Notes: generated from the letters alone by a model not told the origin. DNA of 64,000 bases from Clitoria ternatea (GCA_037962975.1 CM075674.1:36780501-36844500), one strand, 5' to 3'. Positions 1-13,171 are shown, counted from the stretch's first letter. Numbers and translations: made by a program.

Positions 1-769
1 AAAAAACATGTTCATTTGAATAACAAGTATCCCCAGGAAAAAGGTTTATACCTTGCCTTAAACTTGCAAGAGATACAACACCAAGCTTTCCCTTCCTTTC
101 CAACAATGGTGTTTTCACTCGCTCAAAGCCTCACATGGCACTCTTAGAGACAAAAGCTAGACTTTGAATCAAATTTGCTGAAAAGGAAACAAGAAAATTA
201 CTCTCTAGTTTTTAAACCAAACAAGAACAATGGTGAACTAAGAAACCCCTCCAAGAAAAGAACCAAGGGGCACTAGAAACCAAAAACGTGAACCTTTTCC
301 TCTTCTTCAAGGCCTTCTTTTATAGAGGGAGAGGGTGACTTTTAAGCTTTAAAAACCCTAACACAGTGGTCCCAAAGGGGTGGTCGGGGGTTGAGCTTTG
401 TCTCATTTCCTTTCCTCTTCTTCAATAACCCTCCTTAATCCTTCCTCTTTTCTTTTCAAAACCCTTCCCTAAATGCGATGGCTGACTTGTCAATAGGTGT
501 CCTCTCATGCTTTCCCTTTGCTTTTATGTATAGAGGAGGGGAAGACCAAGTCCTTTAAGAAAAAGACAACCATGTCCTTTAAGAAAAGGATAGCCATGGT
601 TCACCTGCTCCCTGTTTTTATTTTTTGAAATCATAGGGCTCACCTTGGTGAGCTATTTAATTTTTTCAGTGTTTTATCACTTTTTCTTCCCTTTTCTTTT
701 CTTTATTTTCTTCTCTCTCTTTTTTATTTTCTAAAATATCTTTGGGTAAGACGAAAATGGGTGTTCACA
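1..769 (-). repeat. Partial LTR-like sequence at the left window edge
   Basis: Read on the minus strand, the segment begins TGTGAACACC at 769, a typical LTR start, and runs out of the window on the left. It is followed by polypurine and polypyrimidine stretches and a CACCAAGGTGAGCC-like short inverted repeat near 630-650. No coding domain was recognised. The other end and any target duplication are outside the window, so element type and completeness are unknown. This is inference from the terminus alone. Confidence 0.35.
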
Positions 770-1772
770 ACAAGAACCTGACTAAATAAGAGAGGGATGA
801 AGGAATAATAAGCACGAGAAAGGTGTATAGAGGTGCAAAAACTATGGGTAACCAGGGCATAACCATAAGGCATCTCCTAAACCTCCAAAGCATATCCAAG
901 AACCTGTTGAAGAAACTGTCACGACTCAAAGCACACACCCTCTTAACCAGCATAACCCATATAAACTACGCCTTTTACCCAAACCACACCAGCCTCAACA
1001 TTAACTACCACAACACAACCACCATTGATTGCACTTGTCTAACAATCCATTACCACTACATAACCAGTAAACACCACACCAAGCCCATAAGAACATCTTA
1101 GTAGAATATAACTCAAAGGAAGAATGGATAACAAGGAAGGGACGAAAGTAGAATTACATCTTATTAGGGCTTATTTTGAATTCATGTCATTTGGGGTTAA
1201 ATTTAATTTTGATGAAGACACTATTTTGAGGTTTTGTATGTTTTTTTTTTTTGTTTTGCAACTCCATTATGCTATTATGTTAGTCAGGGGATATGGATGT
1301 TATCTACCAACTTCTATTTTGAATGTTATATTTACTTTGCTCACCAATGGTAAGGGGAACATAAAGTCCTTCAACATAAAAAAGGATAACAAATCTAGTT
1401 GTTGATTAGCATATCTTTTAGCCACGCCAACATTTGTTTTTTTTTTAAATTAACAAATTATTAAAAAAAAGGTCAGATAAGATAACGCTATTAACCTACT
1501 TAACATTGGTGAAAAAAATACTACTTAAAAACCTTTGAAAATTATACAGAATTAAAAAAGCTTTTTGAAACAATAAAAACTAACTTCAAATACAAAAAAA
1601 ACCAAATAGATAATTTAGGTAATTTAACCTTTATAAAAATACATTGATTCGACCAAATGAAGAAGCTTTAAGTCATATAAAGTCAAAGTGTCATCGTAAC
1701 AATTTTTAAAGATAATCATTATTGTGATCTTTTGTATGCTATCAAACATGAGGAGTCTGTAATGTACCAGGG
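770..1772. other. Unassigned intergenic stretch with two short unrecognised ORFs
   Basis: There is no recognisable gene. Short ORFs at 823-1101 and 1124-1405 (plus) have no motif I can identify. The second encodes about 93 residues with a hydrophobic middle, interrupted by a T-run that makes a poly-Phe stretch, which suggests low-complexity translation rather than a real protein. Poly-A and poly-T runs occur around 1237-1250 and 1436-1470. Confidence 0.4.
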
Positions 1773-1995
1773 AGTTTTGGACCATCAATAGTGCTGGTAT
1801 AAAAATTATTCTTTTACACCGGTTATTTTTATAATTAGTACAAAAATGAAACTTTTTACACTAATATTTCTATAGCTAGTGTAAAAAATATTTTATATAC
1901 CAATTATAAAAATAAACGGTGTCTACACCTATTATTTTTTATAACCGGTGTAAAAGGTTTATCTTTTACATTGTTACCATTGATGGTCCAAAACT
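1773..1995. mobile_element. Palindromic MITE-like element
   Basis: The left end reads AGTTTTGGACCATCAATAGT. The right end, reverse-complemented, reads AGTTTTGGACCATCAATGGT. The interior continues the palindrome, with TTTTACACCGGTTA matched by TAACCGGTGTAAAA, so the whole 223 bp could fold into one hairpin. There is no coding capacity. This structure is typical of a non-autonomous foldback or MITE element. The superfamily was not determined because no clear target duplication was seen. Confidence 0.6.
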
Positions 1996-2075
1996 TGTTA
2001 GTCCATTGCACACTTTCCCTATCAAACATAACCACGTTTTAGGTGTAAAAAACATAACCACGTTGAGTTATTACA

Positions 2076-2444
2076 AAATATGTTTTTAGTCCATGTGTTT
2101 TGATCAATTTTTGGTTTTGGTACCTTATTTCTTTTCCTCTTAATTTTGATCCTTGTTATTTATTATGTCGAATTGGTCCTTAAAAACATTGAAATAAATG
2201 GATAAAGTTTATCTTGAGAAGTTAGAGAGCAAAATAAATTAGAGAAAATGAACATAAGATAGATGAAATAACATTTTTGTTAATAATTATGTTAACAGTA
2301 TTATATTTTAGAACCAATTTTGACATATTAAGGGATCCATTTTAACATATTGAATAACATAAGGATTAAAATCAATGGAAATAAAAAATCTAAGGGCCTA
2401 AAACTAAAAAATGGTGAAAACATAGGATAAAAACATATTTAAAC
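2076..2444. mobile_element. MITE-like inverted-repeat element (ATATGTTTTTA termini)
   Basis: The left arm begins ATATGTTTTTAGTCC. The reverse complement of the right arm begins ATATGTTTTTATCCT, and similarity continues imperfectly for over 60 bp into each arm (GTTTTGG / GTTTTAGG, TTATTTC / TTATTTC). There is no ORF. Elements at 2764-3331 and 53073-53420 have the same architecture and similar termini, so this is probably a dispersed family. Confidence 0.6.
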
Positions 2445-2763
2445 CTTAATTTAATTAATATTTTTAGGCTTAAATTATGAAAATATATTTACCTTACAAT
2501 TTTCTAGTTTTTTTTATCATTTATAATTATTTTATCTAACTCAAAATTAATGAATGAATATCAAACTAAAATATTATCCATCATAAAATCATATATAAAG
2601 TTTTTTAATTTAATTAAGAGTTTTGAATTCAAAATATTTAAAAATTAAGTTCATAAAAAAATTTAAAACATTACCATCTAATTTACTTAAAATTTAAAAT
2701 GTTAATTTCAAACCTTTATATCTGGTGCTTCATCCAAATTAATATCTATGTCATTATTTTATT

Positions 2764-3331
2764 TAGGGTTAAATATATTTTTCATTATTGTAAAAGTAAC
2801 ACATTTAATTTTTATCCCTACAAAATTTTTGCTATACTTTTTGTCCATATTAAAATAATTTTGCCATTAGATGATCACTATTATCAACCGATTCATTTAA
2901 TAGATCCTCATAATTCAACGATATGTCATTTAATTATCTTAGGATGAATACAAGAATCATTTGAGGTGAAAACATTTAACTTCTCATGGTATTTTTTATT
3001 AGGGTAATGAATACGTTTAGGTTACATATATTATTATATTTTTCATATTTTTATTAATAACTTTTAAATTAAAAGATACATAGGATAATTGGACAACATT
3101 TTAGACGATGGTGTGAGAATATTTTGGAGAAATTATAATTAACAAAAAAATGAGGGATTAATACAAAATAATTAAATTAGTAAAAGACTATTTCTAAACA
3201 TTAATATTAACGTGGGACAAAAAAACATAACAAAAATATTAATGAATGATGAAAAATGCAACAAAATTTATATGGAGGATGAAAATTGTAATTTGTTAAT
3301 TTTGTAAAGATGAAAAACATATTCAACCTTT
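2764..3331. mobile_element. MITE-like inverted-repeat element, second copy of the same style
   Basis: The left end TTAGGGTTAAATATATTTTTC pairs with the reverse complement of the right end, AAAGGTTGAATATGTTTTTC. The arms continue with imperfect pairing (TTTTGTCC near 2840 against GGGACAAAA near 3213). It is non-coding. The short ORF at 2699-2947 overlaps the left arm and is not considered real. Confidence 0.55.
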
Positions 3332-3360
3332 TAATTTTCTTTTAAAAAATTATAAACTAT

Positions 3361-3545
3361 AAATGTTTTTGGTAAAGATTTTCTTTTAAACATCTTAAAA
3401 ATTTTATTTGTCAAAACTAACATATAAGCTAACCGAAAGCTTAAAACTTATAGTTGGAAATTAAAAGTTAATAAGTTAGCTGATTAAATCAAAATATATC
3501 TAATAAAACTAACTATTAGATGTAAAATAACTTACCGAAACATTT
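3361..3545. mobile_element. Small hAT-style MITE
   Basis: The termini AAATGTTTTTGGTAA (left) and TTACCGAAACATTT (right) are inverted repeats, and an internal pair around AGCTTAAAACTTA / TAAGTTAGCT makes the element largely palindromic. The length of 185 bp fits hAT-type MITEs, which often carry TGTTTGGTAA-like ends. The family assignment is inference. Confidence 0.45.
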
Positions 3546-6500
3546 TCTAAAATAAATGAGTGTTTTTTAATATATATCAATAAAGGATAAAAGTATAAAA
3601 AATAAAATATAATTAAAACTTTAAACTCAAATGTTATTTCAAATAAATTTTTAAAAGAAATTATAAACTACTAAAATAATTCTCTTATTAAATCTAACTT
3701 AAATTGCTGAAAAACATGAACTCCTAACTCATATCCATGTGGAACATGACCTAATTCTACAATTTTTAAATACTTTAATAAATTAATGTTAGAACTTAGA
3801 ACACTTAAATTTTTAAAAACCAATATAATAAGAATAGATTTTTGAAAAAATCTTCCCTATTTTTATCTCGTTTCTTCTTCCCTTTGGCACACACAATGTA
3901 GGGGTCCATTGATTGGGCAGTTATCTGCTCAGATAAAGCACTGTCTGTAATAATGCAACACAACAAGCTCCTACATCCTACCTTTACAACTTGTCAAATC
4001 AATGCTGTTAATTTGTTCTTTTAAAAATATAACATTAATACTATTTTCTCATTATTAATTTAGAGTTTAATATACTTTAATCAAAATATTATTTAATTTT
4101 ATTATTATATATTTTTTATATTTACGCACGTACGTTGTTTCATGGTTTTGCACTTAGATGTCATTAAATTATTTTATTTACTAGTTAAAATTTTCAAATA
4201 CAATTTTCTGAAATCTCTAAAAAACATAGAAGCAGAAAGCCAAATGCATGCTTACTTTTAATAATATTCATGATAAAAATGGTGGACGAAACACATTATT
4301 GGTTGATTAACTTTTCTTCACAGAAATAATCTTTATTCAGGATATTTGAGGAATAGAAAACCAACATAAATTTAGAAACGTTCTTTTACCTGTGAAATCA
4401 AATCACAAAATATCTATAGATCTAGGAATATTTCACTTCTTGAGATTTGAAAACGTTTTGCTTATTGCAATTGTTGACAAATAGGCAAGGGGGAAATAGA
4501 TTTTTTTAAATCGGATTTTATTATGCTTAAAGGTTTATATCACTAATCTAAATACTTGTGATCAGTTTTTTTAAAAGCCTAGTCTAATTTAATATTAAAT
4601 CTAGCCTAATAATCTCTTACATAAAGTCTTTTAAATAGCTCAATAGACTTTTAGTCCTAGTACATTATGGCCTATTAATTCAAATAGGAAAAAATTCCTA
4701 CTTATCTCTACCTTTAAAATGAAAATAATAATAGTAATAGTAATAACAATAATAAGCCACATAAGGTTTAAAATCACTATTTTATTTATGTTTAATAGGA
4801 AAACTAAACAGATCAGTTTAGTAAGCTTCATAGAATTTGTTAAAAACTCACTACCTATAGCCTATTGAATTCAATGAATTGTTTTAAGAAAGTATAGGTA
4901 TAACCTTTTACCTGCTCAAATCATGACCCCTTAATGGACATGATCTATTTCCAACCATGCATAAGTTTAAGATAGTTGTATATTGATTTGGTTAATTTTT
5001 TATAATCTAAATATTTAAAATGAATAAGTGCACCATCAAAAAATTTTAAATATAATGTGTTTCTTAGTTAGGTCGTCTGCCAAGCTCTATGGAAAAAGTT
5101 TTAAGGTGAAATTAAAAAAATATGTTTTAATCAATAACTAAATATTCCTCTATTTAAGATATAAAGATTATTGGAGTGTGAATTTTGTCCTTTAATAAAA
5201 TCTTTTTAAAATATATTATAGGATTTAAGCATTTGACAACATGTTTAACAAATAATTATTTATCAACTATATTAAAATTTATCTAGTTACTTTTAATTTT
5301 TAACTTATGGAAGCTTGTGAAAATTTTGATGAATCGATAAATGTTAGTTTAATATTAACTGTTGAAACCAATTGTTGGAAGATGTTCTAAAATTAACTTA
5401 CATATGAAAATAATTTGTGATAAGTTTAACATTTTTCTTTAATCTGATGCACTTGGTAGTTGGTAGAATTTAGCAAGTTTAATATATAATAGATGAAGTT
5501 AAGTATATGTAGTTTATAACAGGGGACACAGATAGGACCATTTAACCCAATGGAAGTTCGACAGCACAATGGTCGCATGCAAAGCAACAGTACCACTGCA
5601 TGGTTTTGGTGAATATTCTACCGTTTTCTTGTCCCCATTCTTTAATACTCTACATCAATTCTAAGAATTTTATATATCACTCTTTTTCTTAATTTAATTT
5701 TTTTCATTCCTTTTTCACCAATCAAATTAACATAGCAGAAATTCAACTTTAATATTTCAAATATTACGTAAATATAACAACAATAATAATAACTAAAATT
5801 ACTAAATTTTGAAGAAAGAAATTCATGAAGTAATTTTACGGGATGTTATAAAAAACTTTAAAATAACAGAATAAGAGAGGTGTTCTTTTTTCATATAAAA
5901 TGTACAGTGATGATAAAATTGTACATCTCAATCCTTTCCGACAGTAGCGAGCTAATATTATATTTGAGAGTCAAAACTCATTGATAAAAAAAATTATAAA
6001 TTAATTAATAAAAAGAGATAAATTGATTAAATTATATTTTTTATTCATTGGAATTTGATTTTAATTTTTAACTTATTTCTCAAGTTGAATTTAAAATTGA
6101 AAGGAATAAAAAGAATAATTTGACCCTAAAACTAATTTGAAACACTAATTAAGTTGAAAAAAAAGGGGCACGAAATTAAAAAAAGACTAAAGAAAGCTAA
6201 ATTGAAAAAAAATCAAAGTTAGATTGTTAAATATACAAATGTTGTTTTTAGTTTAAAGGTAATTTAAGATATCTTTTTATTTATTTATTGACATATCAAT
6301 AAATGAGAAAGTTGGTTTATAATTTTATAGTTGTTCTATATTTAAGATAAAGACTCAAATAATTACAGAAACGAGTCTATTTCATTTCACCTACTTTCTC
6401 TAGGCTATATAAATTTACCCTTTAAATCTATTGTAGAATCTATGAAAATTTAGTATATACAAAAATTTTTATCATAAAAATATTATTAGTTAATAATAAT

Positions 6501-6880
6501 AAAAGATATTATTAATTAAAAATATAAAAGAATAATTTAAAAAATGGATAACTAAAATAACCCTATTACTAAATGACACTCCGCCTCAATCTTTGAAATA
6601 GGTGATATAAATATAAAAAATTACGGTTATTAAAAAAATAAAAAAATGATACATGACATATCAATAAATAAAGGATAGACGTGTGGCTGTGGGGAAAAAT
6701 CTACGAAACAAAAAGAGATGGGGGTACAAAATTGCAGAGATCGGTAACAGAGAAAAGGATAAAGAACTAGTCCCGAAGCTTCAAGAAGAATCTCTATATC
6801 CAAAAATATCTTCTTCTTCTTGATATCAATCAAAATGTTGATTAATATATTTTAATAATATATGAGATTTTTTTAAATAC
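3546..6880. other. AT-rich intergenic DNA without recognisable genes
   Basis: I see no supported coding region. Small ORFs at 4640-4831 and 6630-6833 (minus) are short, AT-driven and without motifs. Two less AT-rich islands, 3890-4010 and 5520-5640, stand out in base composition but show no clear protein, RNA or promoter signature. Confidence 0.5.
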
Positions 6881-6899
6881 ATTAAATTGATCATATATA

Positions 6900-8283
6900 T
6901 ATAAGACTGAATTATTATTTCAGTCCCATATTTTTCAGTAAAATTTAAGTTAAATTCTTAGTTTTTGTTTTATCAGAGAACATTCTGGTAATTAAATTAA
7001 ATTTAAATTGTGTCGTAGAAAATTAATTGACGATTATTAAGGTGTAAATTAAATAAATTTAGGAGTGAATTAATTTAATTGAAATTTGAAAGGAAGAGAT
7101 TTTAAAGAAAAAGGAAAGAGAAAATAGATTAGGGATTAAAAAGAAAAGAGAAATAAAATAGAAATTGAGAATAAAAAATAGAAAATAAAAGAAAAAGGCA
7201 TAAATTGTCTAAGGTGTCCTTGGGGAAGAATTTAGAGAATTCAATTTCATTACCCTTGTCTTCATACGAGAAAGAATGAAATTGAGAGGAAAGTGACTTT
7301 GGGCTTCAAATTGGAGGTCGATTTGTTGCTGGAAGCTGAAATTGAACGCGTTTTTGGAATCCTGAGTATGAGGTTATCAACTAGGCACCCTCAATTTCAA
7401 GTTTTCTCTCCCTTTCTCTCTAGACCAAATTGGGGTGCTTCCATAGGGGCTCGAATTGTTCTTGTTTTGCAATATTTGAGGCTTACTAAGAGCTCTCAGC
7501 AAGTGGATGTTTTGAAACGACTAACGGGTGATGGTTTTGGTGTTTTTACATTTCGAACCGAAGGTTAGAGGCTTGATCGACGCAATGAAACTTGGAAACA
7601 AAAGTCGAATGGGGTAACCGTGAGCCTTGGAACCTTACATATGTGTTTAGAATTGTTTGAATGCAATGAGTTTTAGTTTCCGAGGCCGACATTTAATTTG
7701 AATATGAGACTCCTTTAATTTTTAGATATTCAGAGAAGTCAACAAGTTTGGTGGTTCAAAGCCTTGAAAGCACAGGGTTGAGGTAAGAGGGTGTACGTGA
7801 TGTATAGATTAATGGAAATAGCAATTAAAGCTGATTTTGGCAAGTTGGAGAAACGGTAGAATATTTTAAATAATAATTACCTATATATAAATATATAACT
7901 ACTTATGCATATGTGTGTTTATAGAGAAATTGAGTGAGTGAAGTGTAATGATTGAGTGTGATTATAATTATATGGTGTTGAATTATGCTTATGAATTGCT
8001 TATATATGTTGATGATTGATATTATGGTGGTTGATAGTTGTGTGTGGCATAATAATGATGATGATGTTGATATGTATATATACATATGATGAATTGATAT
8101 GATGAATGTTGATGTTTAAGAGCTTAAGAGATAACATTATAGTGAATTGAGAAGGATGATATTGTTGTGGCGAAATTGTGGTCTGAGTGGCTTATTTTAA
8201 GGTCCCAGGGTGATAACTATAATGCCGAGGCCGAGTTGTGATGAATTATTTAAAATGATCATGAAAAATATTGATGAGTTATA
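6900..8283 (+). repeat. Left part of a gypsy-type LTR split by the copia insertion (left boundary approximate)
   Basis: This segment joins 16365-18176 once the copia element and its TTATA duplication are removed. The joined unit parallels the complete LTR at 61393-63729: a purine-rich 5' part, then a GGTAAGAGGG motif (near 7783), then the GAGCTACCC...TAGGACCCAATGG block (16464-16500) and a TAATCGATTA cluster. The left boundary is not defined because no clear TG terminus was found. The ORF at 7293-7568 lies inside this LTR and has no recognised domain. Confidence 0.5.
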
Positions 8284-9558
8284 TGTTGGAAATATGCACT
8301 AAAAGCCTATATAGGACGCATCATTTTGAATAAGTCATTTTTTGTTAAATAGTTTAACAACCTTTATTTATCCTTGTAGTAATAGGTTATATGAGAGTTA
8401 TTCCTAAAATGTCCCTAGTTAAGTATTTACATGGGGACATATAAATACATTAAGACTACTGTGTGAGTATACTGATGATCTGATCTCACAAATCATGGAT
8501 ATAAATGATATCAAGTCTTCACACGGGCACACATTAAGAGTAATGATGTACTGGACAGACCCACCATGAGAACGTTGCATGGATCGTTACATGAATGTCA
8601 TAAACGATTCTCAATGTGATTATGGTATATGTAGTCCTTTGACCTGAAGTCACTATGATTCCTACATAAGGAGTTTGTTGTTTTAATACAATCAAACGTC
8701 TTCTGTAACAAGAGGACTATAAAGGTTGTGGTTAGGCAATGAATAAATTATGCAGAAGGATGTGAGTGATGTAGATGGGATTTGTCTCTCCTATGTGACA
8801 GGAGTGATATCTATAGGCCACTTGATGGAGTGAGACTAAGGAAATGCATGGCTAAGCTAGAAAGAATAAATATTGAATATTTATTCGGATAAAGTCTACT
8901 CCGGTATCAAGTAAAATAAATTGGACCGTACAAGGATGACACGATCATGCCTTGGGCCCAATTAGGATATCGTGACAAAAAGAACAAACATATAAAATAA
9001 TTGTCACTTATAGGTTATGTTGATAATAACTAATATTCGGACATAATGATGCATTGCTAGATGTCGCTCTTATTTTATATTAATAATAAAATAGTTTATT
9101 ATTAATATAACCGAGTATTTTACCTATAGGGTCACACACATAGAGTAAGCCCATCAGAAAATAACTTTTTATTTTAGTTAGACTAAAATAAAACTATTGG
9201 GCTTAACTCATTTAGAATGAGTAAGGAGCCCACTCTTCAGAGAGCAAATTAGGTCAAACCTAAGCCTATAAATAGAGCATAAGATGCTTATAGGTGGCTA
9301 CCCAAAAAAAGACACAAAATACACAAAAGTTGCAAAAGCTACATGCCGTCAAACTAGCATTTGGAAGATGTAGCATTTCTGGTAGGAGTACTCGTGTGGA
9401 CTCCTAAAGAACGAGGCTACGATTGCTTCGATATTCTTCAAGAGGTAATCCTAAAACCCAATTTTTTGTGTTTGTCTTATGCTTTGAAACACGACGCTTT
9501 GCAAATCCTATGGGAATCCTTGTATTTCCACTGCTCATACACTAGGGATTCCCTAACA
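8284..9558 (+). repeat. 5' LTR of the copia element
   Basis: It begins TGTTGGAAATATGC and ends CCCTAACA, 1275 bp long. It contains a TATAAATA box at 9267-9274. The downstream copy at 15092-16364 matches over its whole length. The ORF at 9361-9660 straddles the LTR end and is a by-product. Confidence 0.93.
9267..9274 (+). promoter_or_regulatory. TATA box of the copia 5' LTR
   Basis: TATAAATA sits about 290 bp before the LTR end, in the context CCTATAAATAGAGC, where a U3 core promoter is expected. The same box is preserved in the 3' LTR near 16074-16081. Transcription would start near 9300. This is inference from position and motif. Confidence 0.6.
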
Positions 9559-9559
9559 G

Positions 9560-9571
9560 TGGTATTAGAGC
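9560..9571 (+). other. Primer-binding site of the copia element
   Basis: TGGTATTAGAGC lies one base after the 5' LTR. It differs by one base from TGGTATCAGAGC, the complement of the 3' end of plant initiator tRNA-Met, the usual copia primer. Confidence 0.85.
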
Positions 9572-10077
9572 TTGGTTGTAAAATCGTGTTTTGGGCAAAT
9601 ATTTGTTTTAAAAAAACATGTGAAAAAAAATTCTTTTATGAAAAGAATTGTACAGGTTGAATCTTTTTGCAAAGGTTGTCTCTTTTCTTAGATATGATTC
9701 AAAGGTTACATTTTTATTGAAATATTATGTAAAGGTTGTATTTTTTAGAGATATGTTGCAAAGGTTGCACCTTTTTGAAAGTTAGTATCAATTTAATTTT
9801 GTTTTATGTATATTGATCATTTTTCTCAATATTTTAATTAAAGAACATATGTTTTAGGATGTGCTTTATTATATGAACATGTTGTATGTTGTAATGGTGA
9901 TTGTTTTATATGTGTTCTAATTATAAGGCATGTTTTATGTTTATTTAATTAAATTGAAATCAAGGGTTGTATGCAATGCACGTCTATATGCTTTCTCTTT
10001 TCTAATATGAATTGTTCATGTGAGATTGTGTTTAGAAAGTTTAAGAGTTAAACCCTAGTCGTAATGGTATTTTATTT

Positions 10078-10640
10078 ATTTGTAAATGTTACAAATAAAA
10101 TATTTGATTTTAATATTATATTTTAAATTCGATTTGTAAGAGTTGCAAATCAAATGTTAATTGTTTGTTAAATTTAAAGTTTGTAAGAGTTATAAATTTA
10201 AATAATTTATTCTTATTAATTTTAATAGGATTTGCATCATATGTGATCTTTTTAAAATTAATATAATTTGTAGGAGTTACAAATTTATTTATATTTATTA
10301 AATTTAATATGATTTGTAATTGTTACAAATAGAAGATAAGATCTTTATTAAATTTAATAATTTTAAAATCAAATATTTAATCCTTAATAAATTTGATAGG
10401 ATTTGTAAAAGTTACAAATTAAAGATAAGATCTTTATCAAATTTAATAGGATTCAAAATAAAATATCTTGAACTCTAGAGATAAGGTCTAAAATTTAAAC
10501 CTTGATCGTTCCTAAAAAATAGGATGATTGTTGAGACTCTAGAGATAAGGTTTAAAAGTTAAACCTTGACTATTCCTATTTTAGGATAATTGTAAGGGTC
10601 AAAAGATAAGGTTTAAAAGTTAAACCTTGGCTGTTTCAAA
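10078..10640 (+). repeat. Palindrome array and 60-bp direct repeats in the copia leader
   Basis: About six imperfect palindromes of the form TTTGTAAnnGTTACAAA occur at about 10078, 10131, 10180, 10265, 10310 and 10400. They are followed by three direct copies of a roughly 60-bp unit containing GATAAGGTTTAAAAGTTAAACC (about 10475-10630). All lie in the untranslated leader between primer site and coding region. The function is unknown. Confidence 0.7.
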
Positions 10641-11459
10641 ATTTAAGATTTCAAATTATTTGAAATCATAACCGAATATTTTGAGCTGTTAATGGTCAGT
10701 GGGACGTTCTGGCTAAGAAAGACTTGTGCTTAAGCGGTCACTCCAGACTCACCTCTCTTTCCTGGGAACTAACCTGATTACAGTACTAAATTTTTAGGTC
10801 GGAACACCCATTGACCCTGTCTGTTGAACGGTCAACGGAGCCGCCAAACTTCTTTGCGAAGTTTTGCTTTTATGACCCCACGTGTTTAATTATGTGTTTT
10901 AAAATTTATTTTATTTTAAATACAATTGATTACTCTATTAATTGATTAATTAACATGTCCAGCAGTAAATGGTTATGGTCTTAGATTTTTTTATTTAATT
11001 TTAAATACAGCCTGCGTGCTGTGCCTTTCTCTATTCTTAAAATTTCTTCTCTCAACCCTTCACTCGTATGTAAAACGATTTTTCTTTATTACATTGTAAT
11101 CTTGGATAAGCCAACAAGGTGAAGACTTAGAAGAAACCTAGAGTGGTGACTCTTGATGGATATGACCTTGAAAGGAACAAAGAAGTGATGACTCCAGGAG
11201 GATGATGGTTTCAAGAAGTAGGACTTCACGAAGTCAAGACACTATAGTTCCTTTAGGTTTATTTTATTTTATTTTATTTTCTAGGAAGACCATAACTATC
11301 TCACAATTTTGATTGCATGTTTTGGGGTTTTATTTTGCGTTAAAACATTTAATGAAAGTCGGTAATGAACAATAAGAAAATTGAAATTCCTCAAGCCCGA
11401 AAATCATACCTTCCAATAAGTAATAACGTCTAACTTGATATAAATAAAGTACAGGTCAT

Positions 11460-11855
11460 GTCATAGTTGGGTGCCTTTATTTATGTTTAGTAGGACATGA
11501 TTGGATAATTGGATTATCCAAGTATAACTTATTATGTTTTATTCAAATAGACATCTTTCAATTGGATTGGAAAAGCCTAAAGGTATGAACAGTCTAAAAC
11601 GTGTTCTAATAAACAACAGTCATCAATGCTAGTTTCAATAAAGTATAGGTTCTGCCAAAGCAGGGTGCTTTTATTGATATTAGTAAAGGATGATGGATAA
11701 TTGGATTATCCAACCATTTGTTATTGGACTTATCTAGGTAACTTTAATCAGATTAAAGAACCTAGAAGCGTTAATATTAAGTTTAAACGTCCAAAGCAGG
11801 GTGCTATCATTTATATTAGTAAGGCGCGATAGGATAATTGTAATATTCAAATTGT
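11460..11855 (+). repeat. Three degenerate direct repeats inside the copia element
   Basis: A module containing GGGTGC, TTTAT-T-ATATTAGTA and GGATAATTGGATTATCC recurs near 11468-11520, 11663-11713 and 11795-11845. The last copies share CAAAGCAGGGTGCT. It lies where the gag region is expected, but no gag similarity was recognised. The repeats suggest local duplication in the non-coding leader or gag region. Confidence 0.6.
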
Positions 11856-13171
11856 TTTTATTAGGCCTAAACTTAACTAAGTTTTTCAATTGGATTGAAA
11901 ATAACTTAGAGGCATAAGCATTGAGCTTAAATTCATTAGATGAATAAGGGTAAAGAGTTACCCACTCAATCATCCAAGAGTTGCATGAGATGCAATTGGA
12001 AATATGTTTTCTACCTAAATAACCAAGGGTTGGGCGATCAGCCAAAGCTGACTCAACACTAGGCCAAATATGGATCTTGGCCCACTAGAAAAATCTTCCA
12101 ATAGGATTTTTTATGATTCAGTGAGGGTATTTGTTTTTGAATCAAAATAGTGGGAGACAACATATTTATTTAATGACCAAAATTTAAATATGTTTTAAAT
12201 AGAAGTGATGAGATTTGCATGTAATTTGTTTTAGAATAACCATGACAAACCAAATATTGTTTTGTTGCAATTTGTCCTTTGGAAGGACACTTTATCTAGA
12301 AAAATGCCTAGATAGGCATTAAGACTTGAGAATTATCTTCATTAAAGATGAAGCGGTAGTGTGTCATGTTTGGCTTATATATCATATATGGTTGGGTCTT
12401 GAATACCCTATGGAGTCTGTATAAACTCTGAGCTGTAAAAGGCAATATGAATATATAAGAGATATACGATATGATCGTATATAGACTCTATTAAGGCCGA
12501 GTTGGTCTGGAAGTCTAAAAGATGATCAAAAAAGAAAATTGTTTCCAGTTTTAGCCAAATAAGACATTAAAATAATTTGTCTAAAGAACTTGAAGGAGTT
12601 CAAAAGAAACGGAAGTAAGACTTCCACTACAAGTCATGTTATAGAAGTCAAGTTATTTTAGTTCACTAACGTTAGTATCAGATACTAGTAATAGATCTCA
12701 CATTTTGAAGGATCAAGGAAGTAGATCACTTGCTAAGGGTGGAGAAATCTGTGTAAAATTGAGCAAAAGTTGCTACAATAAAGATAAGATCTTTACCTAT
12801 TAGGCTAGTTAGTGAACTAGACATTATGCATATTGTTTCTTGTTGGACAAGAAATGTTTTTTTATATACAATAACTTTATTTCTTCAAAAGGATGTTGAT
12901 ACACAATTGAGTAATGGATTCCACATCCTAAATCTCAAAACACCCATCTATAACATAACTGTCAAAGTAGGTTAAAATAAGTGATTTTGAACCTTACTTA
13001 CATGGTATTGTCTCCTAAGGCAAATAAATAAGAAACACATTTCTAAATACCATTAATATGGTTATATGGACTCTTTTGATTTTAGAATCAATTAAGACAT
13101 ATAAATCTTATTTATTGGAGAGATAATTGAGACCTCATTCATTGAAAAGATGAGTAATCTATTATTTAATA

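Noticed and set aside
1124..1405. Small membrane protein gene
   Set aside because: The hydrophobic part comes from a poly-T run and there is no homology, promoter or conserved motif to support it.
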